A stretch of 36,802 bases of DNA from Anaerolineales bacterium (GCA_026129335.1 JAHCIH010000018.1:1-36802); one strand, 5' to 3'; counted from the first letter of the stretch, positions 15,517 through 23,340 are shown. The notes: generated by a model from the letters alone, not told the origin. Made by a program: numbers and translations.

Positions 15517-16377
15517 TCAATCAACATATTGGTGCGGCACCTGGCAAACGCCGGTGACTTCCCAGCAGTCGGCGTGGTGCCAGGTCTTGCAGACTTTGCA
15601 AATCTTCACGCCGCGCGAGTCGCGCTTGGTGACCACTTCCAGGCAATAGGGGCAGACGTGCGTCTCTGCGCCGGAAAAATGCACCGCGGGGCGGCGCCGG
15701 GTGCGCCGCGGCCGCGCCGGTTTGGCCGGGGCGGCCACACGGCGGCGGGCCGGCCGGCGTACTGTGGGGCCGGGCAGTAGGCTGACCAGCCTGGCGCGAG
15801 CCCGGTCGCGCCAGGCGACGAACGACGTGCGGATGCTACGCCGCGGCGCGGGGCGGGCGGAGCGCACCCGCCGGGCCGGACGCACCGCGGGCGGCGGGGG
15901 TGACGGGGCCACGGCAATCGCCGCGCGCGGCTCGACCAGGATTTCGGTGCGCCGCGGGGCAAAGGCGCTGAGCGCCAGCCAGGCGGCGGCGCTGCTGAGC
16001 GCCAAGGCGATGCCGCCCTGGCGGGCCGGCTGGGCGACGTATTGACGCAGCGGGTCGATGCCCACCGCGCCCTGGCTGGCCTGGCTGGCCAGCCACAAAG
16101 CCGCGCAGAGGGCGAACAAGACCACCGCGGCGCGCAGGCCGGTGCTGCGCCCAGCCAAAAAGTAGCGACTACTGAAGCCGGCGGCCAGACCGGTGACGCT
16201 CAACAACACGTATTCGATGGCGGCAGCGGAAATCTGCAAATCCGCCGAAAAGAGCAGCAGCATGCCAAGGGCCGCCACCACGGTAACCAAAGTCACCAAG
16301 ATGACCCGCTCCAGCAAGCGGCCCAGAGTGCTGCTAGTCGAAACCATCGGCGAAATCCTGCTCAAGTAGACAGCCAT
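15517..16377 (-). CDS. Membrane-anchored RING-like zinc finger protein, predicted E3
   Basis: A 286-aa protein with four hydrophobic helices (about 25-45, 53-75, 81-100, 121-140), a ~90-residue Arg/Pro/Ala-rich cytoplasmic linker (150-235, strongly basic), and a C-terminal treble-clef/RING-like finger. The ligands are C242-x2-C245, C260-x2-C263, H267-H268, C271 and C278 (CPYC...CKVCKTWHHADCW...C). This C..C-C..C-HH..C-C spacing matches prokaryotic RING families found beside E1/E2 genes. It probably brings charged E2 and targets together at the membrane. The ATG at 16377 is 2 bp after the E1 stop and lacks a clear ribosome binding site (coupled translation); an ATG at 16347 is an alternative start. 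Confidence 0.88.
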   Translation of the reverse strand: MAVYLSRISPMVSTSSTLGRLLERVILVTLVTVVAALGMLLLFSADLQISAAAIEYVLLSVTGLAAGFSSRYFLAGRSTGLRAAVVLFALCAALWLASQASQGAVGIDPLRQYVAQPARQGGIALALSSAAAWLALSAFAPRRTEILVEPRAAIAVAPSPPPPAVRPARRVRSARPAPRRSIRTSFVAWRDRARARLVSLLPGPTVRRPARRRVAAPAKPARPRRTRRRPAVHFSGAETHVCPYCLEVVTKRDSRGVKICKVCKTWHHADCWEVTGVCQVPHQYVD

Positions 16378-16379
16378 GC

Positions 16380-18011
16380 CTAATCAACGAGATGGATGCG
16401 CCCGCCATCGGGCATGTCGCCAGCGTCCGCCACCTGATCGCCGAGGCGCACGCGCGACTCGGCGACGGGGCTGGGTTCAGCTTCGGCGAAGTGGTTGAAG
16501 TGCAGCGCCTCGTCCAGATCGCCGGTGAGTTCGTAGAACCGGAACTGGCGGCCGTTGGTGGCGCGGACGACGTGCAGCGGCGGCACGCCCACGCTGGCCA
16601 GGCTGCGGTCCAGGAAGGCTTCGTCACCGCGGATGGTGTGGGTCATCACCACTTCGCGCATCTGTCCGCAGGTGGGGCAGTGGCCGGCCTCGAAGGACAC
16701 CTGCGACATGGGCTTGAGCACCTGCTCAGAGGTATTGCAGACCATGCAGTTCAACGAGAGCACGATTTCTTCGTCCAACTCCAGCACGGCCTCCTGGCCC
16801 AGGTCGGCGAAGGCCAGGTCAAGCATTTCGCCCAGGCTGGTCGTTTCGGCGCGCAGCGGGGTTTCGCTGATTTCGCCGTACACCCAATGGCTCTCGCAAT
16901 CCTGCTCAGGCAGGTAGGCGGTGGTGTGCATGTGATTGGTATAGCCGTTGAAGTGGGTCACCTTGCCCGGCTCCACCGGCATATCGTGGATGAGCTTGAG
17001 CGCCTCTTGCGACTGCATGGCGCCGATGATGGACGCGATGGTGGGTGTGGTGGGCACCTTGCCCAGCAGGATGTTCTGGCGGGCGAGCAGCGGGCAGGAA
17101 TAGCGCAGCGCCAGGTCGCGGCGGGCCTGCTCCGTGAGGGTGCACTCGAAGCAGGCGCCCTCCCCCGGCACGAAGACACGCACCAAGCCGAGCAGCTCCT
17201 GGATGGCCCCATCCACCCAGGGCTTGTTCATCCAATAAGCGAAGCGGTTCACCGCCAGGCGAGCCTCGCGGTTGTCCAGGCAGCCTACGATGACGTCCAT
17301 ACGGCGGAAGATACCCAGGCCGATATCGTGGGTCACATCGCCGTGCAGGTATTGCACCTGCACGTCGGGGTTGATTTCTTTGGCGCGGGCGGCGGCCAAT
17401 TGAGCCTTCTCGCGGCCGGAATCCTTCTCGCGGAACAGGATGGAGCGACTGAGGTTGGCCAGCTCCACCTTGTCGAAATCGACCACGTAGATGTGGCCGA
17501 TGCCCATCAGGGTGAGGTTCTTGATGACTTCGTTGCCCAGCGCGCCGGCGCCCACCACCATCACGCGTGCCTGGCGGACTTTTTCACGTTCCCACCAGGA
17601 GATGAAATTGAAAGTGCCCAGGCGGTCTTTCTTGAGGTTGGGGATGTGCAGCGGCTTCTCTTTGGCCACCGGCAGGCGGCGGGGCCCTTCGGCCGGGGCG
17701 GCCTTGCGCCGGGCTGGCTTCGCCGTGGCCAGCGGCGAGATCCTGGCGGCCAACTTACGCGCCCGGGCGGCCAGCGGCGCGGAGAGCGGCCCCACCAGCC
17801 AACCCACGCCCTGGTGCGGCTGAATCAGCTCGGCTTCGGCGAGGATCTGCAGCCCCTCGCGCAGCGAAGAACGGCTGACGCCGAGGTCCTTGATCAGGTC
17901 GCGCTCCGGCGGCAGGTAGGCGCCGGGCAGGTATTCTTTTTCCAGCAGCGAAGCGGCCAGGCGGCCGGCGACCAGCTCGGGGATCGTGCTGCGGGGGATG
18001 GCATTGCTCAT
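16380..18011 (-). CDS. GntR-type winged helix fused to E1-like (ThiF/MoeB) Ubl-activating enzyme
   Basis: A 543-aa fusion. Residues 7-75 are a GntR/FadR-type winged helix (PELVAGRLAASLLEKEYLPG, PPERDLIKDLGVSRSSLREG, then the wing HQGVGWLVG). A Lys/Arg/Pro linker follows. Residues ~125-345 are an E1 adenylation domain: GAGALG (154-159), D178-x-D180, N186 and R189 (ELANLSRSILF), K202, and CLDN (244-247). CFEC (287, 290) is a zinc pair as in MoeB. C306 in YSCPLLA, before PTTPTIASIIGAMQSQEALKLI, is the best candidate for the thioester cysteine. A second cysteine set (C422/C425, C445/C448) marks a zinc ribbon in the C-terminal domain. The ATG at 18011 follows GGAGA. It is the first gene of the operon, with a matching palindromic operator just upstream. 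Confidence 0.92.
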   Translation of the reverse strand: MSNAIPRSTIPELVAGRLAASLLEKEYLPGAYLPPERDLIKDLGVSRSSLREGLQILAEAELIQPHQGVGWLVGPLSAPLAARARKLAARISPLATAKPARRKAAPAEGPRRLPVAKEKPLHIPNLKKDRLGTFNFISWWEREKVRQARVMVVGAGALGNEVIKNLTLMGIGHIYVVDFDKVELANLSRSILFREKDSGREKAQLAAARAKEINPDVQVQYLHGDVTHDIGLGIFRRMDVIVGCLDNREARLAVNRFAYWMNKPWVDGAIQELLGLVRVFVPGEGACFECTLTEQARRDLALRYSCPLLARQNILLGKVPTTPTIASIIGAMQSQEALKLIHDMPVEPGKVTHFNGYTNHMHTTAYLPEQDCESHWVYGEISETPLRAETTSLGEMLDLAFADLGQEAVLELDEEIVLSLNCMVCNTSEQVLKPMSQVSFEAGHCPTCGQMREVVMTHTIRGDEAFLDRSLASVGVPPLHVVRATNGRQFRFYELTGDLDEALHFNHFAEAEPSPVAESRVRLGDQVADAGDMPDGGRIHLVD

Positions 18012-18037
18012 CGTTTCGCGTCTCCGGCGCGGCGGTC

Positions 18038-18054
18038 TGTTGGTCAGACCAACA
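18038..18054. promoter_or_regulatory. Predicted GntR/FadR-family operator
   Basis: TGTTGGTCAGACCAACA is a perfect 8+1+8 palindrome 26 bp upstream of the E1 start. It fits the TGGTnnnACCA core known for FadR/PdhR-type GntR regulators, and the adjacent gene encodes exactly such a winged helix. Position near a start site suggests autorepression. Direct binding is inference. Confidence 0.75.
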
Positions 18055-18266
18055 CTCCACTGCGCTGGTGATATGAACGCTGGGCGCAAGCAAAGTGCTA
18101 CGGGGCGCGGATTTTTTAATCAAAGCAGTTTTGGGGTGGTCCAGGGTGGCGAGAACTCCTAACAATTGGGACATCTGAGGGGACATCTTCCTCTGCGTGC
18201 AGAGGGGTCTTCTTTCTATGCTATAGTCAGCCAAATTTTGGCCCGGCAAGCATACGAGAAAAGAAC
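18055..18266. promoter_or_regulatory. Divergent promoter region, Ub-like operon / ptsI
   Basis: About 210 bp with no gene. It must hold the promoters of the E1 operon (-) and ptsI (+). On the plus strand TATAGT (18222-18227) is a fair -10 with no good -35, giving a ~33-nt leader. A small inverted repeat CCTCTGC-GT-GCAGAGG lies at 18190-18205. On the minus strand no strong promoter pair is evident. Confidence 0.5.
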
Positions 18267-19997
18267 ATGTCCCCAGCTTCCTATCCTGAAAACACCACTT
18301 TCCAAGGCATCCCCGCTTCGCCCGGCATTGCGCTGGGCCCTGCGCAGTTGATCGAAAAGCAGGGCGTGCAGGTGGAGCAGCGCACGGTCTCCGACGCGGA
18401 AGCCGAGTTGGCCCGCCTGCCCGGGGCAATAGAGCTGGCTGCCGCGCAATTGCAGCAGCTCAAGGCCCGCGCCGAGGTCGAAGCCGGCGCCGAAGAAGCG
18501 GCGATCTTCGACGCGCACAAGCTGCTGCTGCAAGACCCGGCGCTGAGCGGGATGGTGGCGACCAAGGTACGCGAGGAGAAGCTCAACGTCGAGGCCGCCT
18601 GGGCCGCGGCGATCGAGAGCTTTGCGGCGCAAATGGAAGCCCTGGGTGACGAATATTTCCGCGCCCGGGCGACGGACATCCGCGATGTGGGCGAGCGCGT
18701 GCTGCGTATCCTGGCCGGTGCAGACGATTACGGCGCCTACGAACTCCGCGAGGCGGCCATCATCCTGGCCCGCGACCTGACGCCGTCAGATACCATCCAG
18801 CTGGACAAAGCGCTGGTACTGGGCTTTTGCACTGCCGAGGGCGGCCCCACCTCGCATGCTGCCATTCTGGCCAAGGCGTTGGGGCTGCCCGCGCTGGTCG
18901 GCGCTGGCGAAGCTGTGCTGCACATCCCAGCCGGCACGCGGCTGATATTGGACGCCGACTCCGGCCAGCTGACCGCCAACCCGGACCAGGTGCGCTTCGA
19001 GGCCAGCCGCCGGCTGCAGGTGCACCAGGCGGCGCAGAGTGCCGCCTACAAAGAGGCCGCACTGGGGCCGGCGGTGACGCTGGACGGCGTGCAAAAGGAA
19101 GTCGTCGCCAACATCGGAGGGCTGGAGGATGCCAGGCTGGCACTGGAGAACGGCGCGGAAGGCGTGGGCCTGCTGCGTACCGAGTTTATCTACTTGGACC
19201 GCTGGACCGCCCCCAGCGAAGACGAGCAATACGAAATCTACAAAACCATCATGGAACTGATGGGGCCGCGCCCGGTGGTGGCGCGCACCCTGGACGTGGG
19301 CGGGGACAAACCCATCCCCTACCTGGATTTGGGCGACGAAGCCAACCCGTTCCTGGGCTGGCGGGCGATCCGCATGTGCCTGGACACGCCGGAGTTGTTC
19401 AAGACGCAACTGCGCGCTCTGCTACGCGCCGGGGCGGGTCACGATCTGCGCATCATGCTGCCGATGGTCTCCACGCTGGACGAGGTGCAGCGCGCCAAGG
19501 CGCTGGTCGCCGAGGCCGCCGCCGAGGCGCAGGCCGCCGGGCACGCCGTGGGCGAGTGCCAGCTGGGCATCATGGTGGAGGTGCCGGCGGTGGCCATGCT
19601 GGCCGACTTGTTCGCCCGCGAGGTGGACTTCTTCAGCATCGGCACCAACGACCTGACGCAGTACAGCTTCGCCGCCGACCGCACCAACAAAAAGGTGGCC
19701 CATCTGGCCGACCCCTGCCACCCGGCAGTGCTGCGCCAGATCGCCCGCGTCATCGAGGCGGGGCGCGAAGCCGGCATCTGGACCGGGCTGTGCGGCGAGA
19801 TGGGCGGCGACCCGGATGCGGCGCCCCTGCTGCTGGGCCTGGGCCTGGACGAATTCAGCATGGCCCCGGCGCTGATCCCGCGGGCCAAGGCGATCATCCG
19901 CAAGTGGTCGCTGGCCGAGGCCGAGGCGCTGGCGCAGCAGGCGCTGCGCCTGGACTCAGGCGCAGCGGTGCGCGAGCTGGTACAGGAGCGGGCTTAG
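18267..19997 (+). CDS. ptsI: PTS enzyme I (phosphoenolpyruvate-protein phosphotransferase)
   Basis: A 576-aa cytoplasmic enzyme that takes phosphate from PEP and passes it to HPr. The N-terminal phosphohistidine domain carries H197 in GGPTSHAAILAKALG. The PEP-binding barrel has GVGLLRTEFIYLDR, LDVGGDKPIPYLDLG, the SIGTNDLTQYSFAADR signature and the catalytic cysteine in TGLCGEMGGDP. Length and order are those of standard enzyme I. No HPr or EII gene is adjacent, so its partner lies elsewhere. The ATG at 18267 has only a weak purine-rich site (GAGAAAAG). It diverges from the Ub-like operon. No clear terminator follows, only short hairpins before tRNA-Arg. Confidence 0.93.
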   Translation: MSPASYPENTTFQGIPASPGIALGPAQLIEKQGVQVEQRTVSDAEAELARLPGAIELAAAQLQQLKARAEVEAGAEEAAIFDAHKLLLQDPALSGMVATKVREEKLNVEAAWAAAIESFAAQMEALGDEYFRARATDIRDVGERVLRILAGADDYGAYELREAAIILARDLTPSDTIQLDKALVLGFCTAEGGPTSHAAILAKALGLPALVGAGEAVLHIPAGTRLILDADSGQLTANPDQVRFEASRRLQVHQAAQSAAYKEAALGPAVTLDGVQKEVVANIGGLEDARLALENGAEGVGLLRTEFIYLDRWTAPSEDEQYEIYKTIMELMGPRPVVARTLDVGGDKPIPYLDLGDEANPFLGWRAIRMCLDTPELFKTQLRALLRAGAGHDLRIMLPMVSTLDEVQRAKALVAEAAAEAQAAGHAVGECQLGIMVEVPAVAMLADLFAREVDFFSIGTNDLTQYSFAADRTNKKVAHLADPCHPAVLRQIARVIEAGREAGIWTGLCGEMGGDPDAAPLLLGLGLDEFSMAPALIPRAKAIIRKWSLAEAEALAQQALRLDSGAAVRELVQERA

Positions 19998-20021
19998 AGA
20001 ATAGGGATTGAAAATTATGTG

Positions 20022-20083
20022 GGGAGTTTCGTACTCGGCGAACGCCGAGTAGAAATCTCCACTAGCAACGCCGAAGGCGTTGC
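20022..20083. repeat. Two palindromic hairpins on the 3' side of tRNA-Arg
   Basis: Hairpin A: ACTCGGCG-AA-CGCCGAGT nested inside GGAGTTTC / GAAATCTCC (20022-20060). Hairpin B: GCAACGCC-GAA-GGCGTTGC (20065-20083), ending 5 bp from the tRNA 3' end. They could end tRNA transcription or ptsI read-through, but neither has a proper T-run. Confidence 0.6.
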
Positions 20084-20087
20084 GTAG

Positions 20088-20161
<74 letters not shown>

Positions 20162-20163
20162 CT

Positions 20164-20229
20164 AGCGATTGCTTCGCAATCGCTGTGCAGTTCACTTCGT
20201 GAACTGCACGGTTGCGTAAACTCACGCAA
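20164..20229. repeat. Three palindromic hairpins on the 5' side of tRNA-Arg
   Basis: AGCGATTGC-TTC-GCAATCGCT (20164-20184), GTGCAGTTCAC-TTC-GTGAACTGCAC (20185-20209, stem 11 bp) and TTGCGT-N6-ACGCAA (20212-20229) stand head to tail. The first stem recurs at 20925-20945. Both large hairpins share a TTC loop. Confidence 0.65.
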
Positions 20230-20253
20230 ACTCCACGCAGATTATACAAGCGG

Positions 20254-20283
20254 TTGCCTTCTGCGTAAGAGACTATCTATAAT
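20254..20283 (+). promoter_or_regulatory. Promoter for leaderless GNAT gene
   Basis: -35 TTGCCT (20254-20259), 18-bp spacer, -10 TATAAT (20278-20283). The ATG is 6 nt after the -10, so the start codon should be at or next to the transcription start; there is no Shine-Dalgarno sequence. Confidence 0.65.
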
Positions 20284-20289
20284 AACGAC

Positions 20290-20874
20290 ATGAGCGCGAA
20301 CTCTATTCAAATCCATCCGGCAACTTCTGCTAATTGGGACGATTTGGAAACCTTGTTCGGTGAGCATGGCGCCGATGCAGGCTGCTGGTGCATGTTTTGG
20401 CGGCTGCGCCATAAGGATTACGCCCAGGGCACGCCGGAGACGAACAAGCTGGCACATAAGCAGATGCTGGCCGAAGGCAGGCCAACCGGGCTGCTGGCCT
20501 ACCTGGACGGTAAGGCGGTAGGCTGGTGCGGGGTCAGCCCGCGGGCCGCGTTCGCCCGGTTGGACAGCTCCAAGCTGATCCCCTCCACGCAAGAGAAGAC
20601 GGCCTGGTCGGTGATCTGCCTGTTCGTGGATGGCGCCGCCCGCGGGCAGGGTGCTGGGTTGGCCCTGCTGAACGAAGCCGCCAACTTCGCCCGCGCTCAC
20701 GGGGCCAGCCTTCTGGAAGCTTACCCGGCGGAGACGCTCGGCAAGAAACTGCCGGCGAAGCGCGCCTATGCAGGCACGGTTGCGCTCTTCAAGAAAGCGG
20801 GATTTGAGCCCATTGCGGCAACCGAGGCGCGCATCCAGGGGTTTGAACGCTGGATCGTCCAGCGCAGTTTATAA
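20290..20874 (+). CDS. GNAT-family N-acetyltransferase
   Basis: A 194-aa acetyltransferase. The core is SVICLFVDGAARGQGAGLALLNEAANFARAHGAS, where ARGQGAG is the acetyl-CoA pyrophosphate loop and the preceding strand is the usual beta4. It continues to GTVALFKKAGFEPIA, the typical C-terminal motif (LYxKxGF). A cysteine/tryptophan-rich N-terminal segment (DAGCWCMFWRLRHKDY) is seen in a subgroup of uncharacterised GNATs. The acceptor substrate is unknown. It stands alone behind its own promoter and appears to be translated from a leaderless mRNA. Confidence 0.85.
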   Translation: MSANSIQIHPATSANWDDLETLFGEHGADAGCWCMFWRLRHKDYAQGTPETNKLAHKQMLAEGRPTGLLAYLDGKAVGWCGVSPRAAFARLDSSKLIPSTQEKTAWSVICLFVDGAARGQGAGLALLNEAANFARAHGASLLEAYPAETLGKKLPAKRAYAGTVALFKKAGFEPIAATEARIQGFERWIVQRSL

Positions 20875-20900
20875 ATCGCTCAAGGGAGAAATCCAAGCCG

Positions 20901-20945
20901 GGAGTTTGCGCAGCAAACTCCAAAAGCGATTGTGTAGCAATCGCT
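20901..20945. repeat. Two palindromic hairpins between convergent genes
   Basis: GGAGTTTGC-GCA-GCAAACTCC (20901-20921) and AGCGATTG-N5-CAATCGCT (20925-20945). The second overlaps the stop of the minus-strand gene and repeats the stem at 20164-20184. They probably serve as the boundary between the convergent GNAT and hypothetical genes. Confidence 0.6.
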
Positions 20946-21393
20946 AGCCAGCCGGGCGGATGCCGCGGTAGACCTGGCGGCCGGAGAGGGTGCGCAGAAT
21001 GGTCTGCGGCGGGCGGCCCAGGGCCTCGCCGAGCTGCTCGGCGGTCAGTGGTTGGTTGCCGTTTTTGAGGAACGCCCGAAAGATGGACTCGATCAGCGAA
21101 GAACCGCCCTGCTCCTCATCGCTTGCATAGTGCGAACTGAGCAGGTATTGCAGCACGTCCATCGGGGTCACTTCGCCGGTTTGCGGGTCCACCCAGTCGA
21201 TGGTGTCTTCCAGGTTGATGCGGCCCACCTTCTCGCGCTGCTCTTCGCTGAGCAGACCCTGCAGGAAGACCTGCCATTCCTGGTCGTTCTGCCGCCACCA
21301 GGAAAAGTCGATATGAAAAGGCGTTTCCAGCGTGGGTTTGACCAGGCTGGGACGCGGGACGTCGTTCTCTTGCGCTTCGGGGTTCTCGCTCAT
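20944..21393 (-). CDS. Conserved-type hypothetical protein with C-terminal HTH-like region
   Basis: A 149-aa soluble protein that I do not recognise. Residues 1-25 are Pro/Glu-rich and likely disordered. The middle (residues ~28-85) is rich in Trp and acidic residues (HIDFSWWRQNDQEWQVFLQG, INLEDTIDWVDPQTGEVTPM). The last ~45 residues (NQPLTAEQLGEALGRPPQTI, then LRTLSGRQVYRGIRP) look like a helix-turn-helix or winged helix. The start overlaps the stop of the 536-aa gene as ATGA, so the two are made together. A DNA- or RNA-binding role is possible but unproven. Confidence 0.7.
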   Translation of the reverse strand: MSENPEAQENDVPRPSLVKPTLETPFHIDFSWWRQNDQEWQVFLQGLLSEEQREKVGRINLEDTIDWVDPQTGEVTPMDVLQYLLSSHYASDEEQGGSSLIESIFRAFLKNGNQPLTAEQLGEALGRPPQTILRTLSGRQVYRGIRPAG

Positions 21394-23000
21394 GCGTCTG
21401 CAATCTGCTCGGCCAGGCGGAAGTGCAAATGGCCGACGTGTTCGAATTGGGGCCGGCTGGCCAGCAGCGCCAGCAGCGGGGCGGGCGGGCAGCGCAGCAC
21501 CAGGTTGAGCGCCGAGTACAGCTCCACGGCATGCACATGGTTCTGCGGGTTGAGCTTGGCCAGCTCGCGCATGGTGCCCGCGACGATTTGGGCCAGGTTA
21601 TCCACCGGCTTGCCGGCGCGGCGCTGCCAAACGGCGTCCAACGCGCTGAGGTCGGCGGGCAGCTGCACCATCATGCGCTCGTCGAAGGACGCTTCCACCG
21701 GCTGCTTGAGCATGGCGTAGACCACGCCGCCGTCCGCGCCGACCAGCGCGGTGCGCACCCACTCCTTGCTGGAGCGGTGCGTCTCGGTGGCGACAAGTAC
21801 CTCGCCGGGCTGCTCGCCCCGGCTCAACTGCACATAGGCGCCGGGCATCAGGCCGCGCGCCTGGTACCACCCGTGCAAGCCGACCACGTAGCCATGGCTG
21901 CGGTCCACCCAGCCCTGGAAGCGCCCGTCGTTGGCGGCATCCACAAAATCGAAGCGCACCCGCGGCGACTCGTAGGCGCTGGGGAACAGCGCCGCCAGGC
22001 GGCGGGTGAGCGGCAGGCTGCCCACGCGCCAGTGCGGGTAGAGCAAAGCCACCTGCAGCTGGTCGCCTTCGCCCTCCGGCTGGAGCTCGGCAGAGGTCAG
22101 TTCATCATCCAGCTGGGCTTCCAGCGCCAACATGTCTTCGGTCAGCGCGGCACGGTCATGCTCCAACGGCTCGTAGTGCAGGTAAAGCGGCGGCTTCTGC
22201 AAGGGCTCCGGCTCCAGACGGCGCAGGAACCAGGCCACCTCGCCGGAGGGGCCAACCTCGTCGAAACGGGGGTCTTCCTGCAAGGCCAGATCCAGCGAGA
22301 ATTCGGCCAGGCGCGGGTTGAGCCCGCTGGGCAATTCCACCTCGCCGAGCAGCTGGGCGGTGGGCAGCGGGCCGCCGGAAGCCATGTCCAGCAAAGCCTC
22401 GGCCACGTTCAGCTGGCCGGAGTCGACATCCACGATCAGCGCCCGGGGGAACCAGCGCCCGGCGATGTAAACGAATTCCGGGCTCTCGCGCAGGGCCTCG
22501 GCCAGCAGCGGCGCGATGCGCGCCGCGTGGGCCGCCACGGCGGCATCCGCGGCGTCTTCAGGAGTTTCCTCGACTTCGGGCGGTTGGTTAAGGATGTGCT
22601 CTTCCAAACCGGCGGCGTAGTCATGTTGTGCGCCGTCCTCGAACTCCACGGTGATGACTTCGAAGTCCGGCTCGCCCAGCGTCTTCGCCGGGCGCACGGC
22701 GCTCACTTTGCCGGCGGTCCAATCCAGCGCCGGGAAGCTGACCCGGTCGCCCACCGCGTAGCGTTCCTTGGGCAGGTAAGGCTTGTTGGCCGCCTGATGA
22801 GCGGCGGCTTGTTCATGCTGTTGTTGGATACGGTGGCGGATCAGTTCGGCGGCCAGCGCTTCGGGGCCTAAGGGCGTCTCCTCCTCCAGCAGGTATGCGG
22901 AGAGGAATTCGAGGTCTTCCGGTCGAATGTGGAATTGCTCCCAATCGGTTTCAACCGCATCGGGCCGAGGCGCAGTCAACGTCATGGGCCGGCTGCTCAT
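21390..23000 (-). CDS. Large hypothetical protein, partner of the 149-aa protein
   Basis: A 536-aa soluble protein without a family I can name. Visible parts: an N-terminal helical segment (EDLEFLSAYLLEEETPLGPE, AALAELIRHR-like) that recalls a small HTH; a Tudor/SH3-like stretch (KERYAVGDRVSFPALDWTAG then KVSAVRP...FEDGAQHDYAAGL); an acidic linker (PPEVEETPEDAADAA); and a long mixed alpha/beta C-terminal half ending FEHVGHLHFRLAEQIADA. No transmembrane segment, no nucleotide-binding loop. The ATG at 23000 lies directly after CGAGG, too close for a normal site; an ATG at 22985 is an alternative. It forms a two-gene unit with the downstream gene. Confidence 0.75.
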   Translation of the reverse strand: MSSRPMTLTAPRPDAVETDWEQFHIRPEDLEFLSAYLLEEETPLGPEALAAELIRHRIQQQHEQAAAHQAANKPYLPKERYAVGDRVSFPALDWTAGKVSAVRPAKTLGEPDFEVITVEFEDGAQHDYAAGLEEHILNQPPEVEETPEDAADAAVAAHAARIAPLLAEALRESPEFVYIAGRWFPRALIVDVDSGQLNVAEALLDMASGGPLPTAQLLGEVELPSGLNPRLAEFSLDLALQEDPRFDEVGPSGEVAWFLRRLEPEPLQKPPLYLHYEPLEHDRAALTEDMLALEAQLDDELTSAELQPEGEGDQLQVALLYPHWRVGSLPLTRRLAALFPSAYESPRVRFDFVDAANDGRFQGWVDRSHGYVVGLHGWYQARGLMPGAYVQLSRGEQPGEVLVATETHRSSKEWVRTALVGADGGVVYAMLKQPVEASFDERMMVQLPADLSALDAVWQRRAGKPVDNLAQIVAGTMRELAKLNPQNHVHAVELYSALNLVLRCPPAPLLALLASRPQFEHVGHLHFRLAEQIADA

Positions 23001-23106
23001 CCTCGAGGCGATTGAAATGTGGGAAAATAAAACGAAACTACACTACAGCGAACCAAAGCGGCGATATTATACCTGAGCGAGCCGAGTTCTCAAGAGGCAG
23101 ATACGA

Positions 23107-23340
23107 ATGAGCGACCCCCAATTGACCCGCATTGCGGTGATGAGCGACTCGATTTTGGCCGAGGTGCTGCGCGGCCTGCTGGAAGCGCAGAACATTCCGG
23201 TGATGCTGAGCAAGGAAGGCGCCAGCATCGCTTACGGTTTGAATGTGGGCAAGTTCGCTGAGGTGGAAGTCTTCGTGCCCGCCCGGCACGCCGAGCAAGC
23301 CAAGCAAATCTATTTGGACAACTTCACGGGCGAAGACTAA
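23107..23340 (+). CDS. DUF2007-type small protein
   Basis: A 77-aa protein with the compact ferredoxin-like DUF2007 pattern: an early helix with LAEVLRGLLEAQNIPVMLSK, a central GLNVGKFAEVEVFVP strand and a last helix ARHAEQAKQIYLDNF. DUF2007 proteins are described as putative signal-transducing or PII-like small proteins; no ligand is known. AGAGG stands 8 nt upstream of the ATG at 23107, and TATTAT at 23065-23070 is a possible -10. Its stop overlaps that of the convergent peptidase gene by 3 bp. Confidence 0.8.
   Translation: MSDPQLTRIAVMSDSILAEVLRGLLEAQNIPVMLSKEGASIAYGLNVGKFAEVEVFVPARHAEQAKQIYLDNFTGED

Noticed and set aside
11554..18011. Assignment to a known antiphage Ub-like system
   Set aside because: The gene set (FHA, VWA, GntR-E1) and the housekeeping neighbours do not match the defence operons I know, and no defence genes are adjacent.
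16392..18071. Long plus-strand open frame (559 codons) opposite the E1 gene
   Set aside because: Composition effect of GC-rich antisense; the E1 strand carries clear motifs and start signals.
18190..18205. Second operator upstream of ptsI (CCTCTGC-GT-GCAGAGG)
   Set aside because: Does not match the GntR core at 18038 and is short; kept only as a remark in the promoter region.
21423..22871. Long plus-strand open frame opposite the 536-aa hypothetical gene
   Set aside because: Both strands are open here. The minus-strand frame has ATGA coupling to the next gene and a protein-like composition; the plus-strand product is Gln/Ala/Gly-rich filler.
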